A stretch of DNA of 64,000 nucleotides. It comes from Lachnospiraceae bacterium C10 (GTDB lineage Bacteria > Bacillota > Clostridia > Lachnospirales > Lachnospiraceae). The stretch spans positions 1-64,000 of the forward strand of contig FMTN01000023.1 in the NCBI GenBank assembly GCA_900100095.1, read 5' to 3'. Each line of letters opens with the position of its first letter. Position 1 is the first letter of the stretch. Below are positions 26,603 through 36,837 of this stretch, one piece after another. The notes under the pieces are model-generated. The model saw only the letters and a list, made by a program, of their open reading frames with translations. It did not search any database and had not been told where the DNA came from. The translations under genes and the position numbers were made by a program.

Positions 26603-27049
26603 TCACTTTTTACCTGTGGACCCGAATCCGCCGCGCTTGGCATTTCCAAGGGTACTAACCTCTTCAAATTCGATATGAGGCTGGTGACGAAGAATACGAA
26701 ACTGACATACCCGGTCCCCGATGGATACCTTCGTATCGCGCATTGCAAGAACCGGCATCATGATCACATCCTCATCTCCGCAATAGGACTCATCCACAAC
26801 ACCGATGCTATTAGTCTGAAGTAATCCAAAATTTTTAAATGTAGAGGAACGGGGAGCAATAATCATCTCATAGCCTTTTGGAAGTTCTACGGAAATTCCA
26901 AGATTGATCAGGGCAAAGTCCCCCTGCTTTAATTCATAATCCTCTGCTGCACGAAGATCGATCCAGTCGCTCTTACCGTCGATATAGGTCAAACGGTCGA
27001 TCTGATCCGAATGATACTTGATCCGAATCGTTTCCTTTAATTCTTCCAT
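26603..27049 (-). CDS. dut: Deoxyuridine 5'-triphosphate nucleotidohydrolase
   Basis: A 148-residue trimeric dUTPase that keeps uracil out of DNA. Its motifs are DLRAAED, APRSST, NSIGVVDESYCGDED (catalytic Asp) and the C-terminal RGGFGSTG arm. The start overlaps the end of gpsA by 13 bases, so it closes the long housekeeping operon. Confidence 0.96.
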   Translation of the reverse strand: MEELKETIRIKYHSDQIDRLTYIDGKSDWIDLRAAEDYELKQGDFALINLGISVELPKGYEMIIAPRSSTFKNFGLLQTNSIGVVDESYCGDEDVIMMPVLAMRDTKVSIGDRVCQFRILRHQPHIEFEEVSTLGNAKRGGFGSTGKK

Positions 27050-28047
27050 CCTACTGCCTCCATCTCTGTCTTCTTGTCACGGTTCATAAGATCATACATG
27101 GCAACTCTTGCCTCTTTTCCTTCAAAGAGCACCTTGTTGACCTCAGAAATGATAGGAAGATCCATGTTATATTTTTCTCCCAGCGCCAGAGCCGCCTTTG
27201 CAGAGTAGACACCTTCCACCACCATATGAACCTGTTCCATGGCCTCTTTCGGATCCATTCCCTTTCCAATCAGTTCGCCGGCCTTGTGATTACGGCTATG
27301 AACCGACTGACAGGTTACAATCAGATCTCCGATTCCAGCCAGTCCGCTAAGAGTCTCGGGATTGCCGCCTGTCGCAACCGCAAGGGCGGATATCTCACGT
27401 ATTCCTCTGGTGATCAAAGCGGCTCTCGTATTATCGCCGTTTCCAAGACCGTCACTCATACCGGCTGCAAGAGCAATCACATTTTTAAGGGAAGCTCCCA
27501 CTTCAATGCCCTGCAGATCGGAACTGATATAAACACGGAAATTCTCGTTCATGAAAAATTCCTGTACCATAATGGCAAGTTTTCGATCCTTTGAACCTGC
27601 TACAACAACGGTTGGAAGATGGCGAATCACTTCCTCCGCATGGGACGGGCCGGACAGCGCGGCCACCTTTGCCTTCGGAAGCACCTCTTCGATGATCTGG
27701 CTCTGCGTCATCAACGTCGCTTCCTCAATTCCTTTTGAAACAGAAACAATGCTGACTTCCTCTTTGCAAATATCCCGAAGCTTTTCCGCTGTCTGACGTG
27801 TTGCCGTTGATGGTACTGCAAAAATCAAAAGATCCGCCCCTAAAACCGCTTCCTTCAGCTCAAAGCTGTATTTCAGACGATCCGGCAGGATGAAATCCTT
27901 TAATTTATCATTTTGATGTGTGGCAGCCATTTCCAGCGCCTGCTCCTTACGATGGGACCAGAGCGTTACAGCATGCCCGTTATCACAAAGTAATGCAGCT
28001 AAGGCTGTGCCCCAGCTGCCTGCTCCTAACACGGTAATATTGGCCAT
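27037..28047 (-). CDS. gpsA: Glycerol-3-phosphate dehydrogenase [NAD(P)+]
   Basis: A 336-residue enzyme that makes sn-glycerol-3-phosphate for phospholipid synthesis. The Rossmann motif [10 protein letters not shown] is at the N terminus, and the catalytic Lys region ([36 protein letters not shown]) is complete. It directly follows plsY, the enzyme that acylates its product, with no gap. Confidence 0.98.
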   Translation of the reverse strand: [336 protein letters not shown]

Positions 28048-28704
28048 TTAAGCCTCCTTCTTACTGCGAAGTGAAAATTTATTCTCGTTACCGTTACGTA
28101 AACGTGTAATATTGCTATGGTGACGTGCAATGGCAAGGCCTGACAGAAAAACAGAAATCACCAGAGCCTCAATAAATGCCTGTCCCTTAAAGGCAAGAAG
28201 TCCCACCTGATGGAACAGTATTACCTGAACCGGGAATATTGCCGCACACAGGATCGAGCCCACGGACACATATCCTGTGAGAAGGACTGCAATAAAAAAG
28301 GATAAAAAGGACAGCGGAAGGCACTGCGGAAAGCAGATGATAAAAAGTCCCATGGAAGTTGCAATGCCTTTTCCTCCCTTAAATTTCATAACAGCCGGAA
28401 AATCATGTCCGATCACTGCCCCTGTTGCTGCATAAAGCATCACAAGTCGTGCATCCACACCAGATCTTTGTCCCAGGCCAAAGTACATGATAACAGCCGG
28501 AATAATTGCCTTTGCCGCATCACAAACCAGTGTCAGCGCCCCGAACAGTTTGCCTAATACACGCAGCGTATTGGTCGTACCGATGTTGCCGCTTCCCTGC
28601 TTTGTAATATCCACATGACGGCTTTTGCCAAAAAGATAACCCGATGGAATCATTCCGAACACGTATCCCACTAAAAGAGATACGATTCTCATTCCAATTG
28701 TCAT
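28048..28704 (-). CDS. plsY: Glycerol-3-phosphate acyltransferase PlsY
   Basis: A 218-residue membrane enzyme that transfers acyl groups from acyl-phosphate to glycerol-3-phosphate. The three conserved cytoplasmic loops are visible: [22 protein letters not shown] and [13 protein letters not shown]. There are five hydrophobic spans. The start overlaps the der stop by four bases (ATGA). Confidence 0.97.
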   Translation of the reverse strand: MTIGMRIVSLLVGYVFGMIPSGYLFGKSRHVDITKQGSGNIGTTNTLRVLGKLFGALTLVCDAAKAIIPAVIMYFGLGQRSGVDARLVMLYAATGAVIGHDFPAVMKFKGGKGIATSMGLFIICFPQCLPLSFLSFFIAVLLTGYVSVGSILCAAIFPVQVILFHQVGLLAFKGQAFIEALVISVFLSGLAIARHHSNITRLRNGNENKFSLRSKKEA

Positions 28705-30026
28705 GAATTTTCCTTCCTCTCCCTGATAATAAAGTGCAACGCTGTACCTGCAAAGCCAAAGGTATCTCTAAAACGATTCTCAAGATAACGCACATAGGAA
28801 AAATGCATCAGCTTCTTGTCGTTTACGAAAATAACAAAAGTTGGCGGCTTGACAGAGACCTGTGTCACATAGTAGATCTTCAGTCTCTTACCCTTATCTG
28901 TCGGCGGCTGCTGCATTGCGACAGCCTCTGCCACGATTTCATTTAATACACCGGTTGCCACACGCATCGTCTGATTCTGGATGACCATATCGATGGTATC
29001 GTAAATCTTCTGAATTCTCTGTCCCGTCTTGGCTGAGATAAATAAGATCTCCGCATAGGCAAGGAAGGAGAGAATCTGGCGAATCTTTTGCGCATGCTCC
29101 TTCTGTGTCTTGTCATTTTTCTCAATGGCATCCCATTTATTAACAGCAATAATAATACCTTTGCCTCTGTCATGGGCAATACCGGCAATCTTGGCATCCT
29201 GCTCGGTTACACCTTCTGTCGCGTCGATCATGATGATGACCACATCCGACTTCTCAACCGCTGCAACGGCACGGATAATGGAAAAACGCTCAAGCTCTTC
29301 CTTGATCTTATTCTTACGACGGATTCCGGCTGTATCGACAAAAATATATTCCTTGCCGTGATTCTTCACCTTGGAATCAACCGCATCACGGGTTGTTCCG
29401 GCAATATCCGATACGATTACACGGTCATCGCCCACCAGGCGGTTTACAAGGGATGACTTACCTACATTCGGCTTACCGACAATGGCAATACGAGGGGTAT
29501 CGTCTTCCTCTTCTGTGGCTGTTCTCTGAGGGAAATGTGCCACCACGGCATCCAGAAAATCACCGAAGCCAAGCTGGGAAGCAGCAGAAATCGGATGTGG
29601 ATCGCCAATTCCAAGATTGTAGAATTCATACACATCTGCCATCTGCTTATTAAAATCATCCACCTTGTTGACGGCTAAGATCACCGGCTTTTTCGAGCGG
29701 CGAAGCATATCTGCCACTTTACCGTCCGCGTCAACAAGTCCCTGTCTTACATCCGTCAGAAAAACAATAACATCCGCTGTATCGATTGCAATCTGGGCCT
29801 GTTCTCTCATCTGGGATAAAATAATATCCGAAGAATCCGGTTCGATTCCACCGGTATCGATCAGAGTAAATTCATAATTCAACCAATCCACATCCGCATA
29901 AATACGGTCTCTTGTTACACCCGGGGTATCCTTTACAATCGAAATTCTTTCTCCCGCAAGGGCGTTAAACAGGGTAGACTTACCTACGTTCGGACGTCCT
30001 ACCACCGCTACTACTGGTTTTGCCAT
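28701..30026 (-). CDS. der: Ribosome-associated GTPase Der (EngA)
   Basis: A 441-residue protein with two GTPase domains in tandem, each with full motifs ([20 protein letters not shown] and [20 protein letters not shown]), then a KH-like C-terminal domain. It is needed for 50S assembly. It is separated from the DUF512 gene by 33 bases. Confidence 0.98.
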   Translation of the reverse strand: MAKPVVAVVGRPNVGKSTLFNALAGERISIVKDTPGVTRDRIYADVDWLNYEFTLIDTGGIEPDSSDIILSQMREQAQIAIDTADVIVFLTDVRQGLVDADGKVADMLRRSKKPVILAVNKVDDFNKQMADVYEFYNLGIGDPHPISAASQLGFGDFLDAVVAHFPQRTATEEEDDTPRIAIVGKPNVGKSSLVNRLVGDDRVIVSDIAGTTRDAVDSKVKNHGKEYIFVDTAGIRRKNKIKEELERFSIIRAVAAVEKSDVVIIMIDATEGVTEQDAKIAGIAHDRGKGIIIAVNKWDAIEKNDKTQKEHAQKIRQILSFLAYAEILFISAKTGQRIQKIYDTIDMVIQNQTMRVATGVLNEIVAEAVAMQQPPTDKGKRLKIYYVTQVSVKPPTFVIFVNDKKLMHFSYVRYLENRFRDTFGFAGTALHFIIRERKENS

Positions 30027-30059
30027 TTTACGTACCTGCTCTTTCTAAGTCGTGGTATA

Positions 30060-31400
30060 TCAGGATGTCTGCTTCTTGCCGAGGAAGGCGTTCAGCAGAT
30101 CCTGCCCACTGGATTTTACAACAGTGACTGGAACTTGTAAAGAATCCTGCACCTGTGTCAGTGTCATATCATCAAGCATGATTTCTTCACCGCTACGAAG
30201 CATGTTCTGTGGAATCAGCACGCGATTTCCCTTATCTGCAAGGGCATTGATCTGCTCGACTAGATCTTTACCGGTAATCAGACCGGAAACTGTAATTTTC
30301 TCACCAAAATAATGATTGATAATAGCTACAACATCAATTTTATAACGGGGATACTTTTTCATAAAGTCATCAGCCATTTGCTGTATGAACGGCTGGGCTA
30401 AAACCCCCGTTGCAACCGTTAAGTGTTCTTTCTTAAAGGGATGCTTTCCTTCCGCCTCAAGGGCCTCTGCGAATTCTGTCAAAAGAAGACGAATCATTCC
30501 GACACCGTTCTCAAGCTGAAGATAGCCGTCATATACTTCTTCCTGCGGCAGCGGAAGCCCCGCCAAAAGATACCATTCATCCGAAGCCTGAACAAAGTGA
30601 GTTCCGTACTTTTCGTAAGCGATGTTCTGCCACTTTTGAATAATTCCGACAACCTCGATCGCATCCTCTTTTTCAAAGCTTTCCAGCGGATACAGTCCTT
30701 CTCTGAACTTTGTAAGCCCTACCGGAACAACAGACAGGGACTGCATCTGCGGATAATAGGATAAAAGATCTCCAATGGTTTTATCCAGCTGCTTGCCGTC
30801 ATTTAATCCCTTGCATAACACCACCTGGGAATTCATCGGAAGATCCGCCTTGGCAATCCGCTCGATTTTCTGAAGAATGTCGCCGGCAAAACGGTTATGA
30901 AGCATTTTCACACGGAGTGCCGGATCTGTGGTATGCACCGAGATATTAATCGGTGCAAGACGGTAATCGATCACACGTTGCAGATCTTCTTCCTTCATAT
31001 TGGTCAAGGTGACATAATTACCCTGAAGATAGGACAAACGGGTATCATCATCCTTGAAGTACAAGGTCTCACGCATTCCTCCCGGCATCTGATCGATAAA
31101 ACAGAACACACAGCCGTTATGGCAGCTTCTGTAATTATCCAAAAGGCCGTTTTCAAAGGTAAGGCCCACATCCTCTCCTTCATCCTTTTCGATATAATAA
31201 ATCTGTTCCTCTCCATCCTCATGAAGAATCAACAGCTCTAATTCGTCATTCTCCTCATAATAGTAATAATCGAATATATCATTCAGTTCCTGTCCACCGG
31301 CCTTCAATAAGATATCGCCCGGAACGATTCCTGCTTCCTGCGCAATCGATCCCGGCCGCACAGCACTGATGCGATGGGTATTTTCGTTCTTTTTCATCAT
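30060..31400 (-). CDS. DUF512-family protein with PDZ and iron-sulfur (radical SAM-like) domain
   Basis: A 446-residue protein. An N-terminal PDZ-like segment (AVRPGSIAQEAGIVPGDILLKAGGQ) is followed by a cysteine cluster CHNGCVFCFIDQMP, which resembles a radical-SAM CxxxCxxC site, and then the DUF512 C-terminal domain. Neighbouring der is the usual genomic partner in Clostridia. The biochemical function of the family is unsettled; iron-sulfur binding is inferred from the cysteines. Confidence 0.93.
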   Translation of the reverse strand: MMKKNENTHRISAVRPGSIAQEAGIVPGDILLKAGGQELNDIFDYYYYEENDELELLILHEDGEEQIYYIEKDEGEDVGLTFENGLLDNYRSCHNGCVFCFIDQMPGGMRETLYFKDDDTRLSYLQGNYVTLTNMKEEDLQRVIDYRLAPINISVHTTDPALRVKMLHNRFAGDILQKIERIAKADLPMNSQVVLCKGLNDGKQLDKTIGDLLSYYPQMQSLSVVPVGLTKFREGLYPLESFEKEDAIEVVGIIQKWQNIAYEKYGTHFVQASDEWYLLAGLPLPQEEVYDGYLQLENGVGMIRLLLTEFAEALEAEGKHPFKKEHLTVATGVLAQPFIQQMADDFMKKYPRYKIDVVAIINHYFGEKITVSGLITGKDLVEQINALADKGNRVLIPQNMLRSGEEIMLDDMTLTQVQDSLQVPVTVVKSSGQDLLNAFLGKKQTS

Positions 31401-31406
31401 ATTATA

Positions 31407-32252
31407 TTACATCTCCGTCAACATGATAAATGCTGACATATTACCTCTTTGTCCCTTTGCTCCCCGGTGGGAGAACAAAAGATCCTTATTACAGCAGGTG
31501 CATAGATTTCCGCAAATCATATGCTCTTCCTTCACTCCTGCCTCCAACAGAATTCTTTGATTGGCTTTTGTAAGATCAAGGTCATATTTGCCTTTTCCTC
31601 TTTCCCGAAGGATACCTTCCACATCTCCCTGAAAGGTGGAAGCAAAAGCCTCTGCCACATCCTCGCCGATCTCATAACAATCTGCACAGATACACGGTCC
31701 GATGGCGACATGAATATCTGACGGCCGACAGGAAAATGCCTGCTCCATCTGTTCTATTGTGTTCTTTCCAATACGTGTTGCTGTTCCCCGCCAGCCGGAA
31801 TGGGTCATGGCAACAACCTTTTTCACCGGATCCACAAAAAAGAGCGGGGTGCAGTCCGCATGAGAGGTCGAAAGTAACAGCCCCGGAGTATTCGTTATCA
31901 TCCCGTCGCAGGCTCCAAGGGTCCGCTCCTTTGTCACACCTTCACCGGCGTTACTTTGATCCACTACAACCACCCGATTGGTATGCTCCTGTGAAATGGT
32001 TACGATATCAGAAGGCTCTTTCCCGAAATAAGCGGCAGCCCTTCTGTAATTTTCATCGACCGCATCCGGGTCATCCCCTCTTGTATAACTTAAGTTCATG
32101 GAAGATAATACCCCTTCGGATACACCGCCCACCCTCGTCGTAAAACCGTGAGAAATATCTTGGAACTTCTCTTCCCACTCCTCAAACCCAAGGTAGCGCG
32201 GACCTTCTCCATGTTCACGATAAATCTTCTCTTTTGAACCATACTTTAACAT
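31407..32252 (-). CDS. pgeF: Purine nucleoside phosphorylase/laccase-domain protein (YfiH family)
   Basis: A 281-residue protein of the PgeF/YfiH family, known for phosphorylase and deaminase activity on purine nucleosides. The metal-site residues are visible: HGFTTRVGGVSEG, the Cys/His in HADCTPLFF and the His in MTHSGWRG. The frame opens with GTG at 32261, but the ATG at 32252 lies one base after the yraN stop and is better spaced from TAGGTGA. Confidence 0.94.
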   Translation of the reverse strand: MLKYGSKEKIYREHGEGPRYLGFEEWEEKFQDISHGFTTRVGGVSEGVLSSMNLSYTRGDDPDAVDENYRRAAAYFGKEPSDIVTISQEHTNRVVVVDQSNAGEGVTKERTLGACDGMITNTPGLLLSTSHADCTPLFFVDPVKKVVAMTHSGWRGTATRIGKNTIEQMEQAFSCRPSDIHVAIGPCICADCYEIGEDVAEAFASTFQGDVEGILRERGKGKYDLDLTKANQRILLEAGVKEEHMICGNLCTCCNKDLLFSHRGAKGQRGNMSAFIMLTEM

Positions 32253-32253
32253 A

Positions 32254-32610
32254 TCAATCACCTAAATAAGGAAAAGCATCCTTAATCAAGACATACTCCT
32301 CCCCAAGGATACCTACAACATCAAACCGCATCGCCCGCTCCAGCGCGATCTTCTCTTTCATTACATAGACCGCGGCAGAATAGGACAGGCGTTTTTGCTT
32401 CTTTATATCCACGGCCTCCTGCGGACTTCCAAACCGGTTGTCCTTTCGATACTTCACTTCAACAAAGCAAAGTACTCCCTCATCCAGTGCAACCAGGTCA
32501 ATTTCGCCGAAGCGGGTATGATAATTTCTCGCAAGGATCTGATAACCCTTTTTTTCAAGAAACTGCGCCGCTTTCTGTTCGTAGATGTCGCCAACACTTC
32601 TTTTGCTCAT
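32254..32610 (-). CDS. yraN: UPF0102 family (YraN) putative nuclease
   Basis: A 118-residue protein with the restriction-endonuclease-like core: E in YHTRFGEIDLVALDEGVLCFVEVKYRK supplies the D/E-x-K catalytic pattern. Commonly found next to rnhB. It overlaps the ylqH-like gene by four bases (ATGA). Its substrate is unknown. Confidence 0.95.
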   Translation of the reverse strand: MSKRSVGDIYEQKAAQFLEKKGYQILARNYHTRFGEIDLVALDEGVLCFVEVKYRKDNRFGSPQEAVDIKKQKRLSYSAAVYVMKEKIALERAMRFDVVGILGEEYVLIKDAFPYLGD

Positions 32611-32912
32611 CGGCCACTTCCAATCGGCTTATCTCCCAGTTTGGCGCGGACCTTATCCATGCCATCCACAAACACCAGAATCTGAGCCACAACCTCATAA
32701 AGTTCCGGCGGAATTGCATCTCCGATTTCCAGCTTTGATAACGTACTGGCCAACGCCGAATCCTGATAGAACGGCACATCTGCCTCTTTGGCCTGCTGTA
32801 TGATTTTTTCCGCAACAGCACCCTTTCCGCTGGCAAGAATTTTCGGAGCCTGATCCCCCGGTTCATATGCCAGGGCAACCGCTGTCTTTGTTTTATCCTG
32901 TTTGTCTGCCAT
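32607..32912 (-). CDS. ylqH: FlhB C-terminal-like protein (YlqH type)
   Basis: A 101-residue stand-alone homologue of the cytoplasmic tail of FlhB, the flagellar export switch. It has TAVALAYEPGDQAPKILASGKGAVAEKIIQQA and YEVVAQILVFVDGMD but lacks the membrane part and, as far as I can see, the NPTH autocleavage site (an ASGKG stands there). B. subtilis carries ylqG-ylqH in the same place beside rnhB, so this is conserved synteny and not a flagellar operon fragment. Confidence 0.9.
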   Translation of the reverse strand: MADKQDKTKTAVALAYEPGDQAPKILASGKGAVAEKIIQQAKEADVPFYQDSALASTLSKLEIGDAIPPELYEVVAQILVFVDGMDKVRAKLGDKPIGSGR

Positions 32913-32913
32913 A

Positions 32914-34605
32914 CTACGCCCTCACATCAAAGGAGTACCGAAGCATTTCTCCTCCGGATATATTTCCTTTCGGAACATCCTGTTTCAAGAAATCATTCAC
33001 AAAATCCATGGGCTTGCCGTCACCGCTCACCTGAATACGGCATTGATAACCGAGTTCCTCAAGCTTTGCCTGAAGAATATGAATATTATCTTCAATCAAA
33101 TGAAAAGAGGCATCATCCGCCATATTGAATTTCGTATCCAGGCTCTTGTTCTTCAGCTTAACCGATATATCCGTCGAACCTAAATGTTCCAGATCAAAAT
33201 GTAAAAATGCCGAAATCTCTCCATCCTCGCGTTCTGACGCCTTCTTTTTATTCCGATAGACATACAGATCACCGGTTGCATTCTGTCCCGATAATTTGAC
33301 CGGAAGCTGCATATAGGTATACATTTGATTGACTTCACGGATAAAATCCAGATTGTTTTGCACCGAAGACGTCGCCGCCTGCACAGACTGGGCTACATTT
33401 GGCACCGTCTGCCCGATTCTGTCACTGATATTTTCCATATCGGAATGCAGCTGGCGGTAAAGCTTGTCCACACTGCCCTTTTCCAACAGTTCTTTCGGTT
33501 CTAGGGTGTATTTATCCTCAAGTACAGCACGGAGCAATTCCTTTAGAGCCTTTCCCTGCAGTTTACCCTCAAGTTCTTCTCCCGACATTTTACCAAAATG
33601 CTCTGTCAGGGCAAGAAGCACATCCTTTGCCGATGCATCCGCCTTGATGGAATTATGTTCAAACAGCCCCGGATATTTCTTCAAAAAGGCTGCATCTCCC
33701 CGAAGGAGCTGATTTAAATCTCTCATCCCTTCCGGCGACATGGCGCGTCCAAGACTTCCCATTGGAAATTCCCGCAGCTCCTGCCCTGTCAGGGGTGCTT
33801 CTTTTCCAATGACTACTCCTGCCTCTTCGTTCTCACGAAGCAAAAAGGATGGATCCTTCTCCTCCTCCAGTGCCTGCGCTTCTTCATAAACCGAGTGGGA
33901 CACATCTTCAAACAGCACAGCTTCCGGTGAAATCTGTCCCCCCGGAAGAAGGACATCAACAACGGAGGATAGAACGGTTCCTCCTCCCTGTTTTGCTGCC
34001 TCTGCAACAGAATCCGCCAGACCTGACAGATCTTTCAGAAGAGCCCCTTCATTCACCTTATAATTTTCAAACACCTGCAGGAATTCGTCTGTCAACGGTA
34101 TTCCAAGACTTTGCAGCATCACAACAGAGGATGGTTTTGCATCCGGATGAAGTGCCACCTGTCTCGCCATCTCAGACAGGGAATGGCTGTCAATCGACAT
34201 CTTGTTCTTCATCATCTCATCTACCATCTGCAGTGTTGCCTGCGTCAAAGGTACCTGTGCCTGAGAAAGCGCATTTCGAATGGTGGGATTCCCCTCAGCT
34301 CCTCCCACAGAAACCGGACGGATGGCAATGGTATTTCCATCATTACTCTTGACCTGAAAAAACACAGACTGTCCCTGTGTCAACTGCATTCCCTTATCCA
34401 GACGAGCTGTTAAGTTCTGGCCGGAAGACAGACCTAAAATCACCTGACTGCCTTTTACCGAATTGACCGTTCCTTCAAAGATCTGTCCGGCCTCAAGTCC
34501 TGCCAGTGTCTTCACCAGCTGTTCTACCCCCTGACTGGAGGCAGAGGCATTGCCGGTGTTTGCCAGTGCATTCTGATATTGTGTCAAAAGTTCGCGGATT
34601 TCCAA
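32914..34605 (-). CDS. ylqG: FliK-like protein (YlqG type)
   Basis: A 563-residue protein. Its N-terminal third has a beta-barrel-like segment (IFEGTVNSVKGSQVILGLSSGQNLTARL). The middle is helical and low in conservation. The C-terminal approximately 110 residues match the FliK/Flg_hook domain (LPVKLSGQNATGDLYVYRNKK, then ISAFLHFDLEHLG and LEELGYQCRIQVSG). It is one base from the FlhB-like gene, mirroring the partnership of FliK and FlhB, so a shared length-sensing or export-like role is plausible, but no secretion apparatus is encoded here. Confidence 0.85.
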   Translation of the reverse strand: MEIRELLTQYQNALANTGNASASSQGVEQLVKTLAGLEAGQIFEGTVNSVKGSQVILGLSSGQNLTARLDKGMQLTQGQSVFFQVKSNDGNTIAIRPVSVGGAEGNPTIRNALSQAQVPLTQATLQMVDEMMKNKMSIDSHSLSEMARQVALHPDAKPSSVVMLQSLGIPLTDEFLQVFENYKVNEGALLKDLSGLADSVAEAAKQGGGTVLSSVVDVLLPGGQISPEAVLFEDVSHSVYEEAQALEEEKDPSFLLRENEEAGVVIGKEAPLTGQELREFPMGSLGRAMSPEGMRDLNQLLRGDAAFLKKYPGLFEHNSIKADASAKDVLLALTEHFGKMSGEELEGKLQGKALKELLRAVLEDKYTLEPKELLEKGSVDKLYRQLHSDMENISDRIGQTVPNVAQSVQAATSSVQNNLDFIREVNQMYTYMQLPVKLSGQNATGDLYVYRNKKKASEREDGEISAFLHFDLEHLGSTDISVKLKNKSLDTKFNMADDASFHLIEDNIHILQAKLEELGYQCRIQVSGDGKPMDFVNDFLKQDVPKGNISGGEMLRYSFDVRA

Positions 34606-34632
34606 AGATATCCCTCCCTCATGTACCGGGAC

Positions 34633-35403
34633 TTACCAGTTCATAAGTTCCTGTGCCGGTGGAAGCCAAACCTCATTGTACTTTTCTACAAGACGACCTT
34701 CCCTAATTCTTTTTTCCAGAAAGGTCATACGATGAATCGATAAGATTCCATACTGCTCAATTGCTTCATAATGCGCCTTCGTTCCATAACCGGCGTGTTT
34801 TGCAAGACCATATTCCGGAACAAGCCGATCGTACTCTTCCATGATCTTATCCCTTGTCACTTTCGCCAGAATGGATGCAGCTGCTATAGAAGCGCTTTTC
34901 GCATCACCCTTGATGATGGAGATCTGTTGCATATCCTCCTTGGGAATTGTCACCGCATCGTTGAGCAACAGGTCCGGCTCCACACCGAGCTTTGCAATCG
35001 CCCTCTGCATCGCCAGATAATCCGCCTGAAGAATATTCACCTGATCAATTTCACTTACACTTGCCAGTCCAACACTGCAATAAAGAGCTTTTTCTCTAAT
35101 GGTATCATAGAGTTCCTCTCTCTTTTTTTTCGACAATTTTTTCGAATCATTGATATAAAGAATATCACAATCCACAGGAAGAATAACCGCACCTGCCACC
35201 ACAGGGCCTGCCAGCGGTCCTCTGCCGGCCTCATCCACACCACAGATCAGCTGATAACCCTCTTTGGTATAAGTGCGCTCCATTTCAAAAAGGTGATACA
35301 TTCTCTCCTTTTCTTCCTGTAATGCCTTTCGTTTCTTTTCCTCTCGTTTCATATAGGCTTCATACGCCTTGGTCCCCTCCCGGGGAATTTTCTTTTCTGC
35401 CAT
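34633..35403 (-). CDS. rnhB: Ribonuclease HII
   Basis: A 256-residue enzyme that removes ribonucleotides from DNA. The motif GVDEAGRGPLAGPVVAGAVIL holds the DE catalytic pair, and the other acidic residues lie in NDSKKLS and in LLNDAVTIP. A charged helical extension of about 50 residues precedes the catalytic core, making it longer than the E. coli enzyme. Confidence 0.97.
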   Translation of the reverse strand: MAEKKIPREGTKAYEAYMKREEKKRKALQEEKERMYHLFEMERTYTKEGYQLICGVDEAGRGPLAGPVVAGAVILPVDCDILYINDSKKLSKKKREELYDTIREKALYCSVGLASVSEIDQVNILQADYLAMQRAIAKLGVEPDLLLNDAVTIPKEDMQQISIIKGDAKSASIAAASILAKVTRDKIMEEYDRLVPEYGLAKHAGYGTKAHYEAIEQYGILSIHRMTFLEKRIREGRLVEKYNEVWLPPAQELMNW

Positions 35404-35406
35404 ATT

Positions 35407-35979
35407 TTACTTCTTATCGATTCTTCCGATTTTCGTAAATGGGTAGAAACGCCAGATGGCGCGCCCGAGGATCTGATTCCTCTTGATTCTTCCCACATCT
35501 GCAAACCGGCTGTCTTCACTACTGTTTCGATTATCTCCGAGCACAAAGTATTCGTCGTCTTTTAACGTGATGGCTACAGCAGCCTCTCCCGGATCACGAA
35601 TCTTTTCCCGTCCGTAATCGTCCTCCAACACAGACCCGTTAATTCGGACCCTGCCGTCCCCGGTGATCTGAACCGTTTCCCCCGGGAGCCCTATGATCCT
35701 TTTGATATAGTACGTGTTCTTCTTATAAAGGTAGGGGAAAATGATGACATCAAACCGCTTGGGATCTGTAAAACGATAGGTCACCTTATCTACCACAAGA
35801 TTATCCCCATCCGACAGGGTCGTTTCCATGGAATGTCCACTGACTACGGTTCTTGAAACCACAAAATGCACCAACGAATATGAGATGGCCATAACAAGCA
35901 ACAGGTAGATTGTAAAACGTACCAGATCCCGCCTGTCCTTCGAACCGTCTCTCGTCGGCAGCTTCTTTAATTCTGACAT
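35407..35979 (-). CDS. lepB: Signal peptidase I (first of two)
   Basis: A 190-residue type I signal peptidase with one N-terminal membrane helix. The catalytic Ser is in SGHSMETTLSDGDNL and the Lys in YYIKRIIGLPGETV; box E is GDNRNSSEDSR. It overlaps the end of rbgA by 13 bases. A second signal peptidase gene lies on the other side of rbgA. Confidence 0.96.
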   Translation of the reverse strand: MSELKKLPTRDGSKDRRDLVRFTIYLLLVMAISYSLVHFVVSRTVVSGHSMETTLSDGDNLVVDKVTYRFTDPKRFDVIIFPYLYKKNTYYIKRIIGLPGETVQITGDGRVRINGSVLEDDYGREKIRDPGEAAVAITLKDDEYFVLGDNRNSSEDSRFADVGRIKRNQILGRAIWRFYPFTKIGRIDKK

Positions 35980-36818
35980 GCTGTCCCTTCCAGTGTAATC
36001 CTTCCAAGACGGCCGCTTCGAAAGTCATCGATCAGAAGTCGTGCTGCCCGAACCTCATCCGGTTCCGCTCCTGCCTTAAGGAGATTACGGCTCTTTGCAA
36101 GCTCATATAATACCTGTGCATCCTCAAGGTCCTCCGGAATCTCATAAAAGGAAGCAATCCTGCCCGGAATAAGCTGTGGAATTCTGCGATACATCAGTAA
36201 AGCAAGTTCCTCCTGCTGTACCACATCATCGCTGATTGCTCCTACGAAAGCCAGAGCCTCGCCTACAGCCTCGTCCTCAAATTTCGGCCATAAGATTCCC
36301 GGCGTATCCAAAAGATCCAGATTCTTGCCTACATGGATCCACTGCTTACCCTTTGTAACTCCCGGCTTGTTACCGGTCTTCGCGCTCTTTCGTCCTGCCA
36401 GAGAGTTGATCAGTGTTGACTTACCGATATTTGGAATACCCACAATCAGCGCCCGCACCGGTCGATTCTTGATACCGCGCCTAAGGTCCCGCTCTCTCTT
36501 CTCCTTTGTCGCCTCCAGAACAGCAGCCGTAACTTCCTTTGCCGCCTTCTTCTCCCGACTGTCCAGTGCAAGAGAAAGGATTCCCTCTTCCTTTAATTGC
36601 TCCTGCCACTGCTGGGTCACCTTTGCATCTGCAAGGTCCGCTTTATTTAAAATCAAAAGATGGCTCTTCCCGTTGGTCAATTTCTTAATATCCGGATTCC
36701 TGCTGGATACCGGTATTCTCGCATCTGCCAACTCAATGACAAGGTCAATCAGCTTCAGATCCTCCTGAATCTGTCGAAGCGCCTTGGTCATATGTCCTGG
36801 ATACCACTGAATCTGCAT
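35967..36818 (-). CDS. rbgA: Ribosome biogenesis GTPase RbgA (YlqF)
   Basis: A 283-residue circularly permuted GTPase needed for late 50S assembly. The order of motifs is characteristic: NKADL (G4) comes first, then GIPNIGKSTLIN (G1), then LLDTPGILWP (G3). The N-terminal MQIQWYPGHMTKALRQI is typical for the family. Confidence 0.97.
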   Translation of the reverse strand: MQIQWYPGHMTKALRQIQEDLKLIDLVIELADARIPVSSRNPDIKKLTNGKSHLLILNKADLADAKVTQQWQEQLKEEGILSLALDSREKKAAKEVTAAVLEATKEKRERDLRRGIKNRPVRALIVGIPNIGKSTLINSLAGRKSAKTGNKPGVTKGKQWIHVGKNLDLLDTPGILWPKFEDEAVGEALAFVGAISDDVVQQEELALLMYRRIPQLIPGRIASFYEIPEDLEDAQVLYELAKSRNLLKAGAEPDEVRAARLLIDDFRSGRLGRITLEGTACQN

Positions 36819-36837
36819 ATATATCTCCTGTTATCTA

